DNA of 64,000 bases from assembly GCA_023213315.1 (NCBI GenBank), contig JAKCPI010003277.1:124001-188000 (forward strand). The letters are read 5' to 3'. The notes below the pieces were generated by a model. That model did no database searches and had not been told where the DNA came from. It saw only the letters and a program-made list of their open reading frames with translations. Of the stretch, positions 12,940 through 24,035 are shown piece by piece. Numbering within the stretch: position 1 is the first letter of the stretch; each line of letters starts with the position of its first letter. Source of the DNA: Euborellia annulipes. Lineage: Eukaryota; Arthropoda; Insecta; Dermaptera; Anisolabididae. A program made the position numbers and the translations under genes.

Positions 12940-13995
12940 AATATAAATACTGTACAACGTTTCGACTGCTTATTCTGTAGTCGTTTTCAAGTACTCTGCA
13001 TTTGCTCTGACTCAAGTAACTAACAAAAATACAAACCACTAAAGCTTTAATAAAAACATAACTAGAGTTTAGTCAAATTTGTTTATTATACAAAAAACTA
13101 ATTAAAAAGAAAGGGAATAAAAAAAATTTTTTTCTGCCTCTGAAGCGATTTTAGTTTACTAATTCAAATTATTTGATAGCCAATATAATTTGAATACATT
13201 TTTATCGCTCAATACAGGAATCGAACCCTGATTTTTAGAGGAAAAAATACTTCTATTTATTATATGTGATGCTAAGAGAGAGGATTATATATAATTCTCA
13301 TTAAGTATCTATATAACATCTATATAACATTAGATTCAGAATATTTAATTACCTCTAACTAATCTAAAAATATTTGGTCAGTATTAGTATAAGCTTTTTA
13401 TTATAATTTCAATTTTCTCCGGTCGATTTCTATAATATGTCACATTTCCCAATGACTTGACATTACTTGTACATTTCTCAAAGGAATAATTAGATTATTA
13501 TTTATCCACTTCAGATAAGATCCATTGTCATTGGATTTAGTCATCCATTGAGTGAGTTAGTCGATTGGGTTTGACGAAGCCCTGCAACAGAATCAATAGC
13601 CTACTTGAACCCCCGAAGGAGTTATCAAAGCTAACAACCACGAATTTCAAACAAGACATGTACTATCTTAAGAAATCCCAACGACATAGACAAATAATCA
13701 AAAGTTATGAAACTCAATGGAAACTCCACAAACCAGCAACAGCAGGCATACTGATTAAGCCAGCAGACGACTAAACAAGCACGATATTTAATTAATATTC
13801 TCACTTGCAGATGAAAAGATTAAAAAAGAAAAATCTGATTAAAGTTTTTTTTTTTTTTTTCGAATTGACCAATACATAGATAAACGGATAATTCGCATAT
13901 TATCTTTTTCTGGGAATTATTCATAAATGAAATAATATAGACTAGTGTACAACGTTTCGACTGCTTATTCTGCAGCAGTTGTCAAGTGCACATTG
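12940..13995. mobile_element. Penelope-like element remnant (tentative)
   Basis: Two same-strand copies of ACAACGTTTCGACTGCTTAT lie at about 12954 and 13949 and bracket the peptide fragment at 13565-13774. Penelope-like elements carry terminal repeats with hammerhead-like motifs, so the layout fits a heavily decayed one, but the outer limits are guesses. Confidence 0.35.
13565..13774 (+). pseudogene. Penelope-like reverse transcriptase N-terminal fragment
   Basis: The frame encodes 69 residues ending KPATAGILIKPADD before a stop. An ILIKPAD motif preceded by a Lys/Arg-rich helical segment is typical of the region just before the RT domain in Penelope-like elements (I-x-I-K-P-A-D-K-G). Everything downstream of the motif is lost, so this is a dead fragment. 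The call rests on one short motif plus the hammerhead-like repeats around it. Confidence 0.45.
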
Positions 13996-14046
13996 CTTAC
14001 AAATAAAATTTATTATTATATATATATATAAAGATAATTTGTTTTT

Positions 14047-14113
14047 ACATTACTTTTTAACACCCATTTGTTGATTTTAAATTTTAACATCAACAAATGG
14101 TGTTAAAAAGTAA
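14047..14113. repeat. Perfect hairpin
   Basis: TTACTTTTTAACACCCATTT and its near-perfect inverse flank a loop of about 11 bases (stem roughly 26 bp). No larger element was recognised. Confidence 0.6.
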
Positions 14114-15111
14114 AGTAACAACATCTCCTTTAAAAAATCCTATACTCTAACCATTTGAATGTAACATGTCCAAAATGTCAAACTACCTTTAAATTCTTGC
14201 TCCTTGGGCCATAGACTGATGTAGAGTATCCTCCTCTTGTGCTAGGGGTCTAAATAATATCCCGTGGACTAATTAGGATAGAATAAAACATGCGCCTTGA
14301 TTCCTAATTCTAAATAAAGATAGATTAATTTGTTTCATCTATCAAAGTTCCTCAGCATAAATCTGTGATTATTCGAGCACAGATGTTCATGAACAATCAA
14401 ACCTTAAAATATGCTTTAATGCACTATAAAATTACCTTTGGAACATTTTACACAGTACTTTCCAATTCTTGTGAAATTTTGTATTTATATAGGATTGTGT
14501 ATAGTTTATTTCAAGCAAATTAAAATAAGCAAATAAAATTTTATATTTAAGTTAGATACTCTCTTGCCAAGTGACCCTAAACTTTAGAACAAAATCTGCC
14601 AAATGCAATCGCAAATTTGATATTTAAAAAAATAATATAGGACTAGCCAATAAAAATCATTTTAGTAATGGATAAAACAGCAGATGCCTTTGCGAAGCAT
14701 AAAATTTAAAGTATATTAAAATTAGAGCAGGCACTAGAAAACTGATTTGAAAGAGTGCAGGAAGAATCATTTGAAACAACTTGATAAAAATATTGTTCCT
14801 GTGTTTTTTTATTTTAGCAACTTTATCTAAAACATTGCTAATTATGTAGACGATAGATGTAATTGAGCCACATTTCCCTTGTGTTATTATATCTTTAAAA
14901 TTTGGCGATCCAAAAAAAAAAAAAAAATCGCAATTAATCTAGAATACTGAATTAGTTACTAAATTTTACATTTAGGTTTTCATTGGAACACGTAGAAATT
15001 TATTGAATAAATTATTTTTATTGAAAAAAGGCAATCAATATAACAAGCATGTATTTTAGGTAGCTTTCTCTAAAAGAATAGCGATATTTCTCACTCGTTC
15101 ATTCTCTCAAA

Positions 15112-15345
15112 CGTTCGCTCATGCTGACATTAGTCCCCCGCTTCTCTGAATTAGAAATTATTTTTTTAACATATTGGTTGACACGGGCCCTCCGAAAAAT
15201 CATTTTTTTTGTACTGATGATGACCAGGCGTGATGCCGGTCGAAATATTTACGAATTAAATTGATGTGAGAGGCGTCCATTAACGGCTGGTTTTATTCTC
15301 CGGTTCCTTCTATATACGTATGATCCAGCAAAAGTCCTAATTCTG
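15112..15345. repeat. Partial copy of the 1.1-kb snap-back family
   Basis: It matches about 1243-1443 closely (GTTCGCTCATGCTGACATTA onwards) and then continues with the complement of 1107-1137. Only one arm remains, with a hammerhead-like motif at 15214-15246 (+). Confidence 0.7.
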
Positions 15346-15879
15346 ATATTTCTCATTTAAATAAATTTAAATTTAACTAAATTTATTTAAAAAAAATTTT
15401 TTCTCTAATAATTTTTTTTTTTTTGTTCAACTACTTTTTTTATCAACGAACTCAGTTTATGTTTTCTATAACTAGGTCTTTTGGTAGGTAAAATTTTAAA
15501 ATTTTTTTGATGTGCGGCCCACTTTTTCCGTTAAAAAAAAAACGCTGAGGGCCAAAGTATATATAGGCCTATATATAATATATTATATATATATATATAT
15601 TCTTATCTTTCCTTAGTCCACAAGTGGGCCACGGCCCACTTGTTGGGAACCGCTGTTTTAGAGCATAAAAAAGTAATTCATTTGTTTTTTGATAGAACTA
15701 ATAGTTTTTGAGATATTTGGCTTTTATATGTAAATTTTTTTTTTTATTTTTAGTTTCAATTAATAAGATATATTAATGAGATTCACTCTTCCAAGATTAG
15801 ATATTTTTTATTTATATTTTAAATAAAATATTAATACAATAATTTCTCTATTTTTTACCGAGTTATATTAATCATTTCT

Positions 15880-16120
15880 AATGTGCGACCGAATCAAGAT
15901 TTTCAACCGAAACCGAATTACAGCTTCAATTTTAGTTTCACCCGAAACCGAAACTTGTTAGTCCGAATCTCGTTCGACGTTTTTTCTTTTCTTTTTTTTT
16001 TAGTATACGAGTCTCATCCCATCTTTTCAAACTTCGGCCAGGCCAGAAAGTTTCGGCTGGGTTTAGGCAGAAACCGAAACCAGAATTTTTGACCGAAACT
16101 GAAACTTCAGTCAGCCCCTA
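15880..16120. repeat. Copy of the CCGAAACCGAA-rich repeat family
   Basis: It is rich in CCGAAACCGAA motifs in both orientations, like the bounded element at 29880-30046 and the block near 63485-63845. The ends are diverged and no target duplication was found. Confidence 0.5.
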
Positions 16121-17484
16121 ATAATTTCCAAAAATCAAATATTTTTTTCCAAGTGGCATAGCATTAAAAATATAATATTAAATTAACTCTATTTAGCGAT
16201 ATACCGTTAAAAAACTTTTTCCTAATTAAATTTATAATTACAGATATAACTAATTACGATTAAAATTTGAAATTGTATATAGGCCGATAATATCCTCCTT
16301 CAATAACTAGCTGCGAGGTTTTATGCGAGTCCGCATGTCTAGTTATGGTATAATTTTAAAACTAAATTATTGCCAATACGTCTTACCTTTTCTATATTAA
16401 GTAAGATGATTAGTAAAGCTATAAAAAAAATCTCAAAGTTATTGGATGGAAAATGATTGCCAATTAATTTCCAAATTACCCAAATTTTCTTATTATTCAA
16501 AATGATAAAATTTCGAGCATCACGCCTACCCACCCCAGTATTATTATAATGATCAGTTGTCCATTCTTAATAGATCATAGAACAACATCTAAAGAATTTA
16601 TTTTTCAATTAAAGATAATTACAGAAAATCTTTAACCAAGTTGCAAGTTGAAGCTCCAAGCTCGTTTTTTCTTCTTTCTTTTTTTTTTTTAATAATTACT
16701 CCCCTTTCTCATTTTTCTCTTTATGCTTTCAAACCGGCTTTAAAATTAATAGCCGTTTATTTATTTATTTATTTATTTTTTTTATTTATTATATTATACA
16801 CTATTTTATAAATGCGTTTTTTGACTGGTATCTACTTTATAATTATACCTAAAATTTAATTATAGAGAGAAAGCTGATCTAAAAATTATTAATCCAAATA
16901 GAATCGAATCGATTTTACTTCAAGAATACTTATCTAGGATTTCATGATTCACCTTGACAATAAATAATTTATTTTTAAAAGAATCCTTTTAGATATTATC
17001 CTTTTAAAAACATTTTACTATTAAAATCACACTAGTTAATAAATCCCTAAAAAGAGCTTCAGCGAATAATCGCCGTATAGGCCTAATTGTAATTTTTTTT
17101 TTTTTGTAATTCATAAAGAAATTTTTTAAATTTGTTTGACCTGTTTAAAAGAATATTATTTTAGATTATAGTAGAATCAATTGGCTCAGATAACTGTAAA
17201 TAATGGAGATCAATAAATAATTTTAAATGTCTTATAATTGAACTTGATCACGAAGAGAAGTTATAGGCCTACATAAAAATGGAAATTTCAATAATTTTTA
17301 TTTTCTTATGATGACATTCTTTATAAATATAATTTTTGGTAGTCTCTTATTGGTATTAATTTTGAATCCTGAATTAAAAAACAAAGTTAGGAGATATTAA
17401 ATTGTTGACCGTTTGAAATATTTCTAGTGGCGCCATGGTATAGATAAATGTTCCTCTCTCCCCCTAATCAATTGACAAATTTAT

Positions 17485-17663
17485 TCTTAATAATGAAGAA
17501 TTGGAGATATCAGCCAAATTGGAATAATCCAGGTTCAATAAAACTCCCAGAATAAGACGTTTCGGGATGGCCAAATAAATTCAGGCCGAAACGTCTTATT
17601 CTGGGAGTTTTATTGAACCTGGATTATTCCAATTTGCTGATATCTCCAATTCTTCATTATTAT
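17485..17663. mobile_element. Snap-back element with about 80-bp arms
   Basis: AATGAAGAATTGGAGATATC to GACGTTTCGG at 17485-17566 returns inverted at about 17586-17663 with a loop of roughly 20 bases. GACGTTTCGG/CCGAAACGTC forms the inner tips. Confidence 0.75.
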
Positions 17664-17934
17664 CACATCACCAGCCACAACCTCAAAAGCAAATTTATTC
17701 TTGGCAAAAAAAAAAAAAATTAATACTATTTTAGATCTTCTCCATTCCTCTTTAAAAAATATTGGCACAGCGGATTCTATAAATTCTTTCAAAATTAAGA
17801 TTGTTCGGACAGTAGTGTGGGACGTTTTGACACTTTTTTCGGAGCGAAATGTAATACCCTGCGAAAGTGGCCCAACTACATGGGCATTAGCCTACAGATA
17901 TAATTTTTTTTTTTTTTAAATCGGACAATATCTT

Positions 17935-18540
17935 CTGTGAGAAATTTTACCTCAAAGTTTCGAAATTTCGACTGAAAAGCACCAGATTTTTTGTGTCGAC
18001 ATATACTGTATTTAATTCCCCGTAGAAGGCTATATTAAAATTCAAGATGTAAAATCTATAAACATGGGAAAATATTATATTGTGTTACCATGTCAACCTC
18101 TTATCTTTCCTAAGAAATACTAGAGTAAAGTGTGCTTCAAGAGATTTCAATGGCAAAATGAGAATATACATTTTGAAGGACATTTAAAAAATCATTGATT
18201 TATGAATTTTAATCAAAATCGTTGGCGCAAATTTTGAGAAAATCGAAAAAAACTGAAAAAGTACGTCAGTAATCTTTGACCGATTTCGTTCAAAAGCTTC
18301 GTGTCACGTGACCGAGGGGTGCCTCAATTATAAAATTTCAACCTCCTGGCTCTTTTCGTTCTTGGGATATTTTATTCACACGCAGACAGACAGATCATGT
18401 TGCGAAAACGACTTTTTTGAATTCAGGGGACCCCAAAACGTGTATATCCATCAAAATCTCGACATCGAATTTTTTACATGAATCCAATACTTTCTCTCTA
18501 TATATATATTATATATATGCATAGGCAAGAGAAAGTAAAA
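17935..18540 (+). repeat. Family-C interspersed repeat
   Basis: It carries ACCAGATTTTTTGTGTCGAC, the AAATCGTTGG block, GACCGATTTCGTTCAAAAGC, a CAGACAGACAG run, GACATCGAATTTTTTACATG and the end AGGCAAGAGAAAGTAAAA. The hairpin head is truncated. Confidence 0.75.
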
Positions 18541-19598
18541 ATTGGCTTTTAATCTTTTTAAGTGCCTTAATATCTGGCCAACCTTAAATATCATATTATG
18601 GAAAAAATTATTCTATTTACATTTTTTGAGAATTTGGCCTTCCCTTAAACTACTTGTATTTCTTCGATTGCATATTTCATCTAAAGAAAGTACAGAAGTT
18701 TTGTCGGTCCATATTACCAGTTTCCCCCAATATTCTACTCATTAGATGTGGCAACATCCCAATGTTTCCATAAGAGCAAACAAAGAAAAGATCCTATATT
18801 AGTTACCTAACAATACTTAGTAATAAATGTATGTCCACAAAAAAAGTGATCCCGTTATAATTAATAGAAATCCACATTCCTTAAAAATTAATTTCTAGTT
18901 TTAAAAATATAATCTTTAATATTATTTTTAATAAAAGATGACATAATAGTAAAAAAAAAAAAAATGTAAATTATACCGTTAATCTTAATTGTTCGAATTA
19001 ATTATTCTCTTATAAAAAAAAATAATTTTTTATTTAATTTAAGATATGCTTCTGCCAGAGCTATTTTTACTTCTAAATTTGAATACGTATCGAAGTTCAT
19101 CTAGCAAGTACTTGAGTTGATGAAAAGAATAATATAATAAGGCTGGAGGAAAATTTCAAAGGAATAGTCTGATTGTGAGTTAAAAAAAAGAAATAAATTC
19201 TAAACAAAAAAATTAATTTTCGAAATCTCGAAATAATTGATTTTAAGGCGCGTCTGGTGTGCTAATTTCGGGACTTTCCAGCGGCCACAATTTTGAAGCT
19301 ATCGACCTCAAATTTTTTTTTAATTCAAGTTATTTAAAATATCTACAACTTATAGAAACCCTTTTTTTGATTTTCGAAAAAATAAAATTTTTTTTTTAGA
19401 TTAATCACTTTAAATAAAAGATATTTTTAAAAAATTCGCTCTATATCTTATAGATAATTAAATTAGTAAACAATGTGTTAAAAATAATTAATGTTTTACC
19501 CTTAATTAATTAGCTAGAATCTTTCAAATGAAATGGAATAAATCCCTTGTATTCCTATGGGTAAAACTAACGCCATCTCTTGCCGCCTAGAGTAACTC

Positions 19599-19718
19599 TG
19601 TAATAAAATTACTCACTAGATAATGTTTAATTATTTATTTTTCAAAACTGTTTACAAAAAGCTATTATCACAACAATACACCATACGTCATCATCTCGGA
19701 CTCTCAGCTCCCGTGACA
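19599..19718 (-). repeat. 3' LTR of the gypsy element
   Basis: This is a direct copy of 24036-24155 with the same length and no mismatch seen. It is preceded on the plus strand by ACTC (19595-19598), matching the other flank. Confidence 0.93.
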
Positions 19719-19731
19719 TCATCCTCCTCCT
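19719..19731 (-). promoter_or_regulatory. Polypurine tract of the gypsy element
   Basis: On the minus strand AGGAGGAGGATGA lies directly before the 3' LTR and overlaps the pol stop codon. This is the expected place for plus-strand priming. Confidence 0.7.
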
Positions 19732-22700
19732 AGACTTGGCTTTTACCGGTTTGCCTTCTCCAAACCCTTGCAAAATGTATTTTTAAATCGTTTCTGTGTA
19801 TTTTCTTCTCTTTCTTCTCTATTTCAACTCCATAAACACTTTGCCCGTAGTCTTTGATAATTCTGTGTGGACCATTCCATTTAGGCGCGAATCCAGCATG
19901 CCATTTTTGTGCTATGGACAATGGATGTGTCCGTACCCAAACGTAAGTTCCTACTTTTAATTCTTCCTTTCCCGTGGCACTTTGGCTATATCTGCCCTGA
20001 TATCTCAAATTATTTTCCTTCGTTCTTTCATACCTTTTTTCCATTTTTTCCTTATTAGTTTCAAAAAGTCTCATTATATTTAAATTAGTGTGGTTCGGAC
20101 CGTTTGTATTCCAATCCCCAGGGGATTTAATTTCCCATGGAATTACTAATTCTGCCGGGGAGAATCCGGTCGCTGCATTCTTTCTATTTCGAAGACTATA
20201 TAGGATTTGAGGAATCTTCACGTCCCATTGGCGATGCTCGTTTTCTACCGCTATTCTTATCCCTTTTTTCAATTCCTGGTTCCGTCTTTCCGTTTGGTTG
20301 GCCCTAGGATGGTAAATTGGTGTTTGCCAACAGTCTATTCCCCATTTCCGAAGTTTATCTGTCCAGATTTTTGAGGTGAATTGAGGGCCATTGTCGCTCA
20401 AAATAGCCTTTGGATATCCGAACCGAGGAAAAATTTCTTTCTCCAAGACCCCTATTATTTGATTGGTAGAGGCTGATCCTAACGGATATGCTTCTACCCA
20501 CTTTGTAAATACATCAGTGATTACCACTAATTGTGTTTTTCCCCGAGCTGTCCTGGGATAAGGGCCCATTAAGTCAATGGCCAATATTTCCCACGGCCTG
20601 TTTGCTTTTCTTGGGTACAATTCTCTCGACGGATGCGCATTCAACGGTTTACTTCTAGCACAAATCTCACAAGATTTGACATACCAATTAACATCCTTAC
20701 TCATTCCTTCCCACCAATATCTTTTCCTTATCCCATCTAAAGTTAGATCTCTTCCCGGATGTCCTGCCAACTCTTCATCATGACATTTATATAAAATTCT
20801 TTCTATCATGTTTTTCGGTATAACTAATAAATATTTACTTTCTCCCTCCCGTTCACTCTTTTTATACAAAATGTTTTCAAAAATATAAAAACCATCTTGA
20901 CTATTCTCCTGTGTTTGTTCTATTTTCTGTTTAATTTTTCCACAAAACATATCATGAATTTGCGATTTTTTAATATCTTCAATTAATTTATTCGGTTCTT
21001 GAGACCCCGAAATTTCTCCTAATTTAATACACTCTTCTTCGTATCTATCCGGTAAGATTCTTTCTTCATTATCTATATTGATGTCAGGAAGCACTTCCTG
21101 GTCTGGGTGTCTGGACAAAATATCGGCGCCCAGATTATTTTTCCCAGCACAGTGAATTATTTGAAATTCGAACTCCATAAGTTCTAAAGCCCATCGTGTT
21201 AACATTGACGAGGTGTCTTGCATTTTTTTTAACCATAGAAGGGACCTATTATCCGTGATAATATAAAAAGGTCTTCCCTCCAAATAATACCGGAACTTCC
21301 TTACTGCCCACACTATCGCCAAACATTCTCTGGCGGTAGCGTGATACTTCCTTTGGCAATTATTTAATTGTGCGCTAGCATAGGCAATTACCTTTCTTTC
21401 TTCGTTTTCCTCTTTTTGGAAAATTATAGCGCCTACCCCAATTTCACTGGCATCCGTTTGTAGCATAAACGGTTTGTTAAAATCGGGGTGTGCTCTTTCT
21501 TTTGAGGCTAACAGAGACTTTTTCAAATTTTTAAAAGCTTCCTCTTCTTTTACACCCCATTGCCATTTTACTTCTTTACGGGTCAGACGCGTCAGGGGTT
21601 CACATTTTTCGGCCAACTTATCAATGAAGTTCCCAAACCAATTACATAAACCCAAAAATTTCTGAACTTCTTTTACATTTCTAGGCGATGGGAACTCTTT
21701 GGCTACTTCTAATTTTCCCGGATCCGGCCTTAGCCCATCGGCAGCAACTATATGACCCAGATATTTTATATATGTCTTGCCAAAAAAACTTTTCTCCCTA
21801 TTACACCTCAGGTTGTAATGATCGAGGCGGGTAATTACCCGGTCCAAATCAATTAAATGTTGTTCAAAAGAGGGACTGTGAATAATAATATCATCTAGAT
21901 ATACCTCACAACATGAGTCTAATAATTCCCTGAGCACTATCTCCATCATTCTCTCAAATGTCATCGGGGCGTTTTTCAGTCCAAACGGCATAACTGTGAA
22001 CTGATACAGCCCTTGAGGGGTAACAAAAGCAGTGATTTCTTTGGATTTTTCTTCCATTGCCACTTGCCAATAGCCGCTCTTTAAATCGATGGTTGAAAAA
22101 ATTTTACTCCCATGAAACCTTCTTAGCCTGTCCTCTAATCCTAGCATCGGATATGAATCCCTTATAGTTAAAGCATTCACCTTTCGATAATCTACACAAA
22201 ATCTCATGGAATTATCCTTTTTCTTTACTAGAACCACTGGGCTCGCCCATGGCGATCGACTTGGTTCTATAACACCTGCCGCCTCCATTTCTAATACTTG
22301 TTTCTTTATAATTAGCTGCTTTTCTAACGAATAGGAATATGGTCTACTCCGAACGGGCTGAACGTCTTTTTGTAATTTTATCTCATGCTTTATAACGCTT
22401 ACTTGACCTAATTTTGATTCAAACACTTTTGGATGACAACGAGCGATCTTTACAATCTCTTCATAATACGGGCCCTCAACTCCGCACTTAAGCTTCACCT
22501 CCGGATACGAATTTATTAGAGCCCTATTCATTGTTTCTCCTCCCCAGCCAATAGTTATTCTTTCGTTTCTTCCTAGAACTATATACCGTCCTTCAAAATT
22601 TAATATGGCTCCAGTTGAATTTAAAAATGGTACGCCAAATATAATATCTTCTATTAACTCCTTCACAATATACGCCTCCACCGCTATCTCTTGTCCTTCT

Positions 22701-23095
22701 ATCATACTCTCGAAACAACACCTTTCTTCTATTTCCTGAATATGGTCTTGTAAAGCAAGATTTACCGTAACCCGAGGAATCGAAACCCTTTTTAAACTTA
22801 ATTGTTTTACTAGTTTGTCATTTATAAAATTAGCGTTTGCTCCCGTGTCTAAAGTTGCTTTTACCGCCTGTCCATTAATCTTTAAGTCAAGTATTGGCCT
22901 AGAAGTTACTATATTTAAATTCATTTCTGAGATAATTTTTCCATTTTCTGTTTTTTCTGAGAGGCTAATCGCTTGCGAGACTGAACCGCCTCCCCCACTC
23001 AGTCCCTCTTTGCGTTTTCCTGAATATTTTTTTGCCAAAATTTTTGTTTCGGTACCTTCCCCATTTTTTGAAAATCCTGATATAATTGCAGACAC
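19730..23095 (-). CDS. pol: Pol polyprotein (protease, RT, RNase H, integrase)
   Basis: This open frame has 1121 codons and carries the Ty3/gypsy domain order. The aspartic protease has DTGA at residues 83-86. The reverse transcriptase has a catalytic Asp at D337 and YLDD at 399-402. RNase H has Asp/Glu at D548, E590, D615 and D658. The integrase has an H2C2 finger (H772, H779, C809, C812) and a catalytic triad D841, D901 and E936. A GPH-type variant of the GPY/F module lies near 1075. The Met at 23095 is probably not the true start, because translation is expected by -1 slippage from gag. Every catalytic motif I looked for is present. Confidence 0.95.
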   Translation of the reverse strand: MSAIISGFSKNGEGTETKILAKKYSGKRKEGLSGGGGSVSQAISLSEKTENGKIISEMNLNIVTSRPILDLKINGQAVKATLDTGANANFINDKLVKQLSLKRVSIPRVTVNLALQDHIQEIEERCCFESMIEGQEIAVEAYIVKELIEDIIFGVPFLNSTGAILNFEGRYIVLGRNERITIGWGGETMNRALINSYPEVKLKCGVEGPYYEEIVKIARCHPKVFESKLGQVSVIKHEIKLQKDVQPVRSRPYSYSLEKQLIIKKQVLEMEAAGVIEPSRSPWASPVVLVKKKDNSMRFCVDYRKVNALTIRDSYPMLGLEDRLRRFHGSKIFSTIDLKSGYWQVAMEEKSKEITAFVTPQGLYQFTVMPFGLKNAPMTFERMMEIVLRELLDSCCEVYLDDIIIHSPSFEQHLIDLDRVITRLDHYNLRCNREKSFFGKTYIKYLGHIVAADGLRPDPGKLEVAKEFPSPRNVKEVQKFLGLCNWFGNFIDKLAEKCEPLTRLTRKEVKWQWGVKEEEAFKNLKKSLLASKERAHPDFNKPFMLQTDASEIGVGAIIFQKEENEERKVIAYASAQLNNCQRKYHATARECLAIVWAVRKFRYYLEGRPFYIITDNRSLLWLKKMQDTSSMLTRWALELMEFEFQIIHCAGKNNLGADILSRHPDQEVLPDINIDNEERILPDRYEEECIKLGEISGSQEPNKLIEDIKKSQIHDMFCGKIKQKIEQTQENSQDGFYIFENILYKKSEREGESKYLLVIPKNMIERILYKCHDEELAGHPGRDLTLDGIRKRYWWEGMSKDVNWYVKSCEICARSKPLNAHPSRELYPRKANRPWEILAIDLMGPYPRTARGKTQLVVITDVFTKWVEAYPLGSASTNQIIGVLEKEIFPRFGYPKAILSDNGPQFTSKIWTDKLRKWGIDCWQTPIYHPRANQTERRNQELKKGIRIAVENEHRQWDVKIPQILYSLRNRKNAATGFSPAELVIPWEIKSPGDWNTNGPNHTNLNIMRLFETNKEKMEKRYERTKENNLRYQGRYSQSATGKEELKVGTYVWVRTHPLSIAQKWHAGFAPKWNGPHRIIKDYGQSVYGVEIEKKEKKIHRNDLKIHFARVWRRQTGKSQV

Positions 23096-24003
23096 GAAGC
23101 TATTAAATCCTCTTCAGATCTTATGTTGCTAACCCTAAGGTACGGCCTATACTCCTCATCTAGAAGTCCAATTACCATATGGATAGCTGACGTTGAACTT
23201 TCCAATGGAAATAATCGCCTGAATATTGCAAACTTTTTCCTTATAAAACTATCTATTCCCTCGTTTTCATATCTTTTGCATGTTCTTAACTCTGTTTTTA
23301 ATATTTCTAAATATACAGGATCATTAAATTTACTTAAAAGTTTACTTTCCACTTCCATCCACTCGATTATTTCCTCTGGTTGCCCCCGCCACCATTTGTT
23401 AGCTTCCCCTCTAAATCTTCCTGCCGTTACATTTGTCCAACAATCCCTTGGTATTTCATACTTTGTTAAAAAACGTTTACATTTATCTAAAAATATTTTT
23501 GGGTCTTCATTAGCGTAACCACTAAAAGTTGGTAATTCCCAATCGATTAACGTGGTGATTGGAATTTTCTTTTTAACAGAAAACGAATTTTCTGAATTCA
23601 CTGTTTCCATTTTTATTGTTTCTTTTTTCCCATTGGAACATTCCTTGTCCGACCCTATTTGATTTAAACTCGTCAAATCCTTTCCCTTGGCTTTCTCTAA
23701 AGAATTAACTTTACATAACAGTTTCTGGTTTTCATTTTCCATTATCTCAAATTTTTCCTCCCACTTCTTATCCTTCTCATCTAATTTTTTTAATAAAAGA
23801 TCAAAAGATTCACAAATCTTATTAATATCTTTTTTATTATACCCTTCGCAACTTTCACAAAAATATTGTTTTGCAGTAACTATTCTATCCTCTCTCCAGC
23901 CTAAACAATAAAAATGGAACCATTTCTTACAGCGATCGCATTCAATCCAATTTAATTGCTCACCTTGAGGCTTTTTACAGTCGGGAACATTACTGCAGGC
24001 CAT
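22999..24003 (-). CDS. gag: Gag-like protein with N-terminal PHD-like finger
   Basis: This 334-residue frame starts 33 bases past the 5' LTR. Residues 3-52 carry Cys and His at C3, C9, C22, C25, H30, C33, C49 and C52, a C4HC3 spacing like a PHD finger. A charged helical, probably coiled-coil stretch follows at about 60-105. Residues about 150-320 resemble the retrotransposon gag capsid region (FRGEANKWWRG, then a YENEGIDSFIRKKF-type helix). I see no CCHC zinc knuckle at the C-terminus, which is unusual; the nucleic-acid or chromatin contact may come from the finger. The frame ends 97 bases inside the pol frame, and pol lies in the -1 register. Confidence 0.85.
   Translation of the reverse strand: MACSNVPDCKKPQGEQLNWIECDRCKKWFHFYCLGWREDRIVTAKQYFCESCEGYNKKDINKICESFDLLLKKLDEKDKKWEEKFEIMENENQKLLCKVNSLEKAKGKDLTSLNQIGSDKECSNGKKETIKMETVNSENSFSVKKKIPITTLIDWELPTFSGYANEDPKIFLDKCKRFLTKYEIPRDCWTNVTAGRFRGEANKWWRGQPEEIIEWMEVESKLLSKFNDPVYLEILKTELRTCKRYENEGIDSFIRKKFAIFRRLFPLESSTSAIHMVIGLLDEEYRPYLRVSNIRSEEDLIASCLQLYQDFQKMGKVPKQKFWQKNIQENAKRD
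23026..23032 (-). promoter_or_regulatory. Candidate -1 frameshift slippery site (A AAA AAT)
   Basis: In gag register the codons CAA AAA AAT give the heptamer A AAA AAT, inside the gag/pol overlap and about 25 nt before the gag stop. It fits the X XXY YYZ pattern and the -1 register of pol. I did not establish a downstream stimulatory structure. Confidence 0.5.
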
Positions 24004-24016
24004 CTCACCTTAGTCA

Positions 24017-24034
24017 GGCTTTGTTCGGGCGCCA
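24017..24034 (-). promoter_or_regulatory. Primer binding site, tRNA-Lys-like
   Basis: One base after the 5' LTR the minus strand reads TGGCGCCCGAACAAAGCC. The first 13 bases equal the complement of the 3' end of tRNA-Lys(UUU), as used by many retroelements; the last five do not match the tRNA I recall. Position and sequence support a minus-strand primer site. Confidence 0.75.
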
Positions 24035-24035
24035 A

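Noticed and set aside
22815..23911. Plus-strand frames within the retrotransposon
   Set aside because: They are antisense shadows of gag and pol with no recognisable content.
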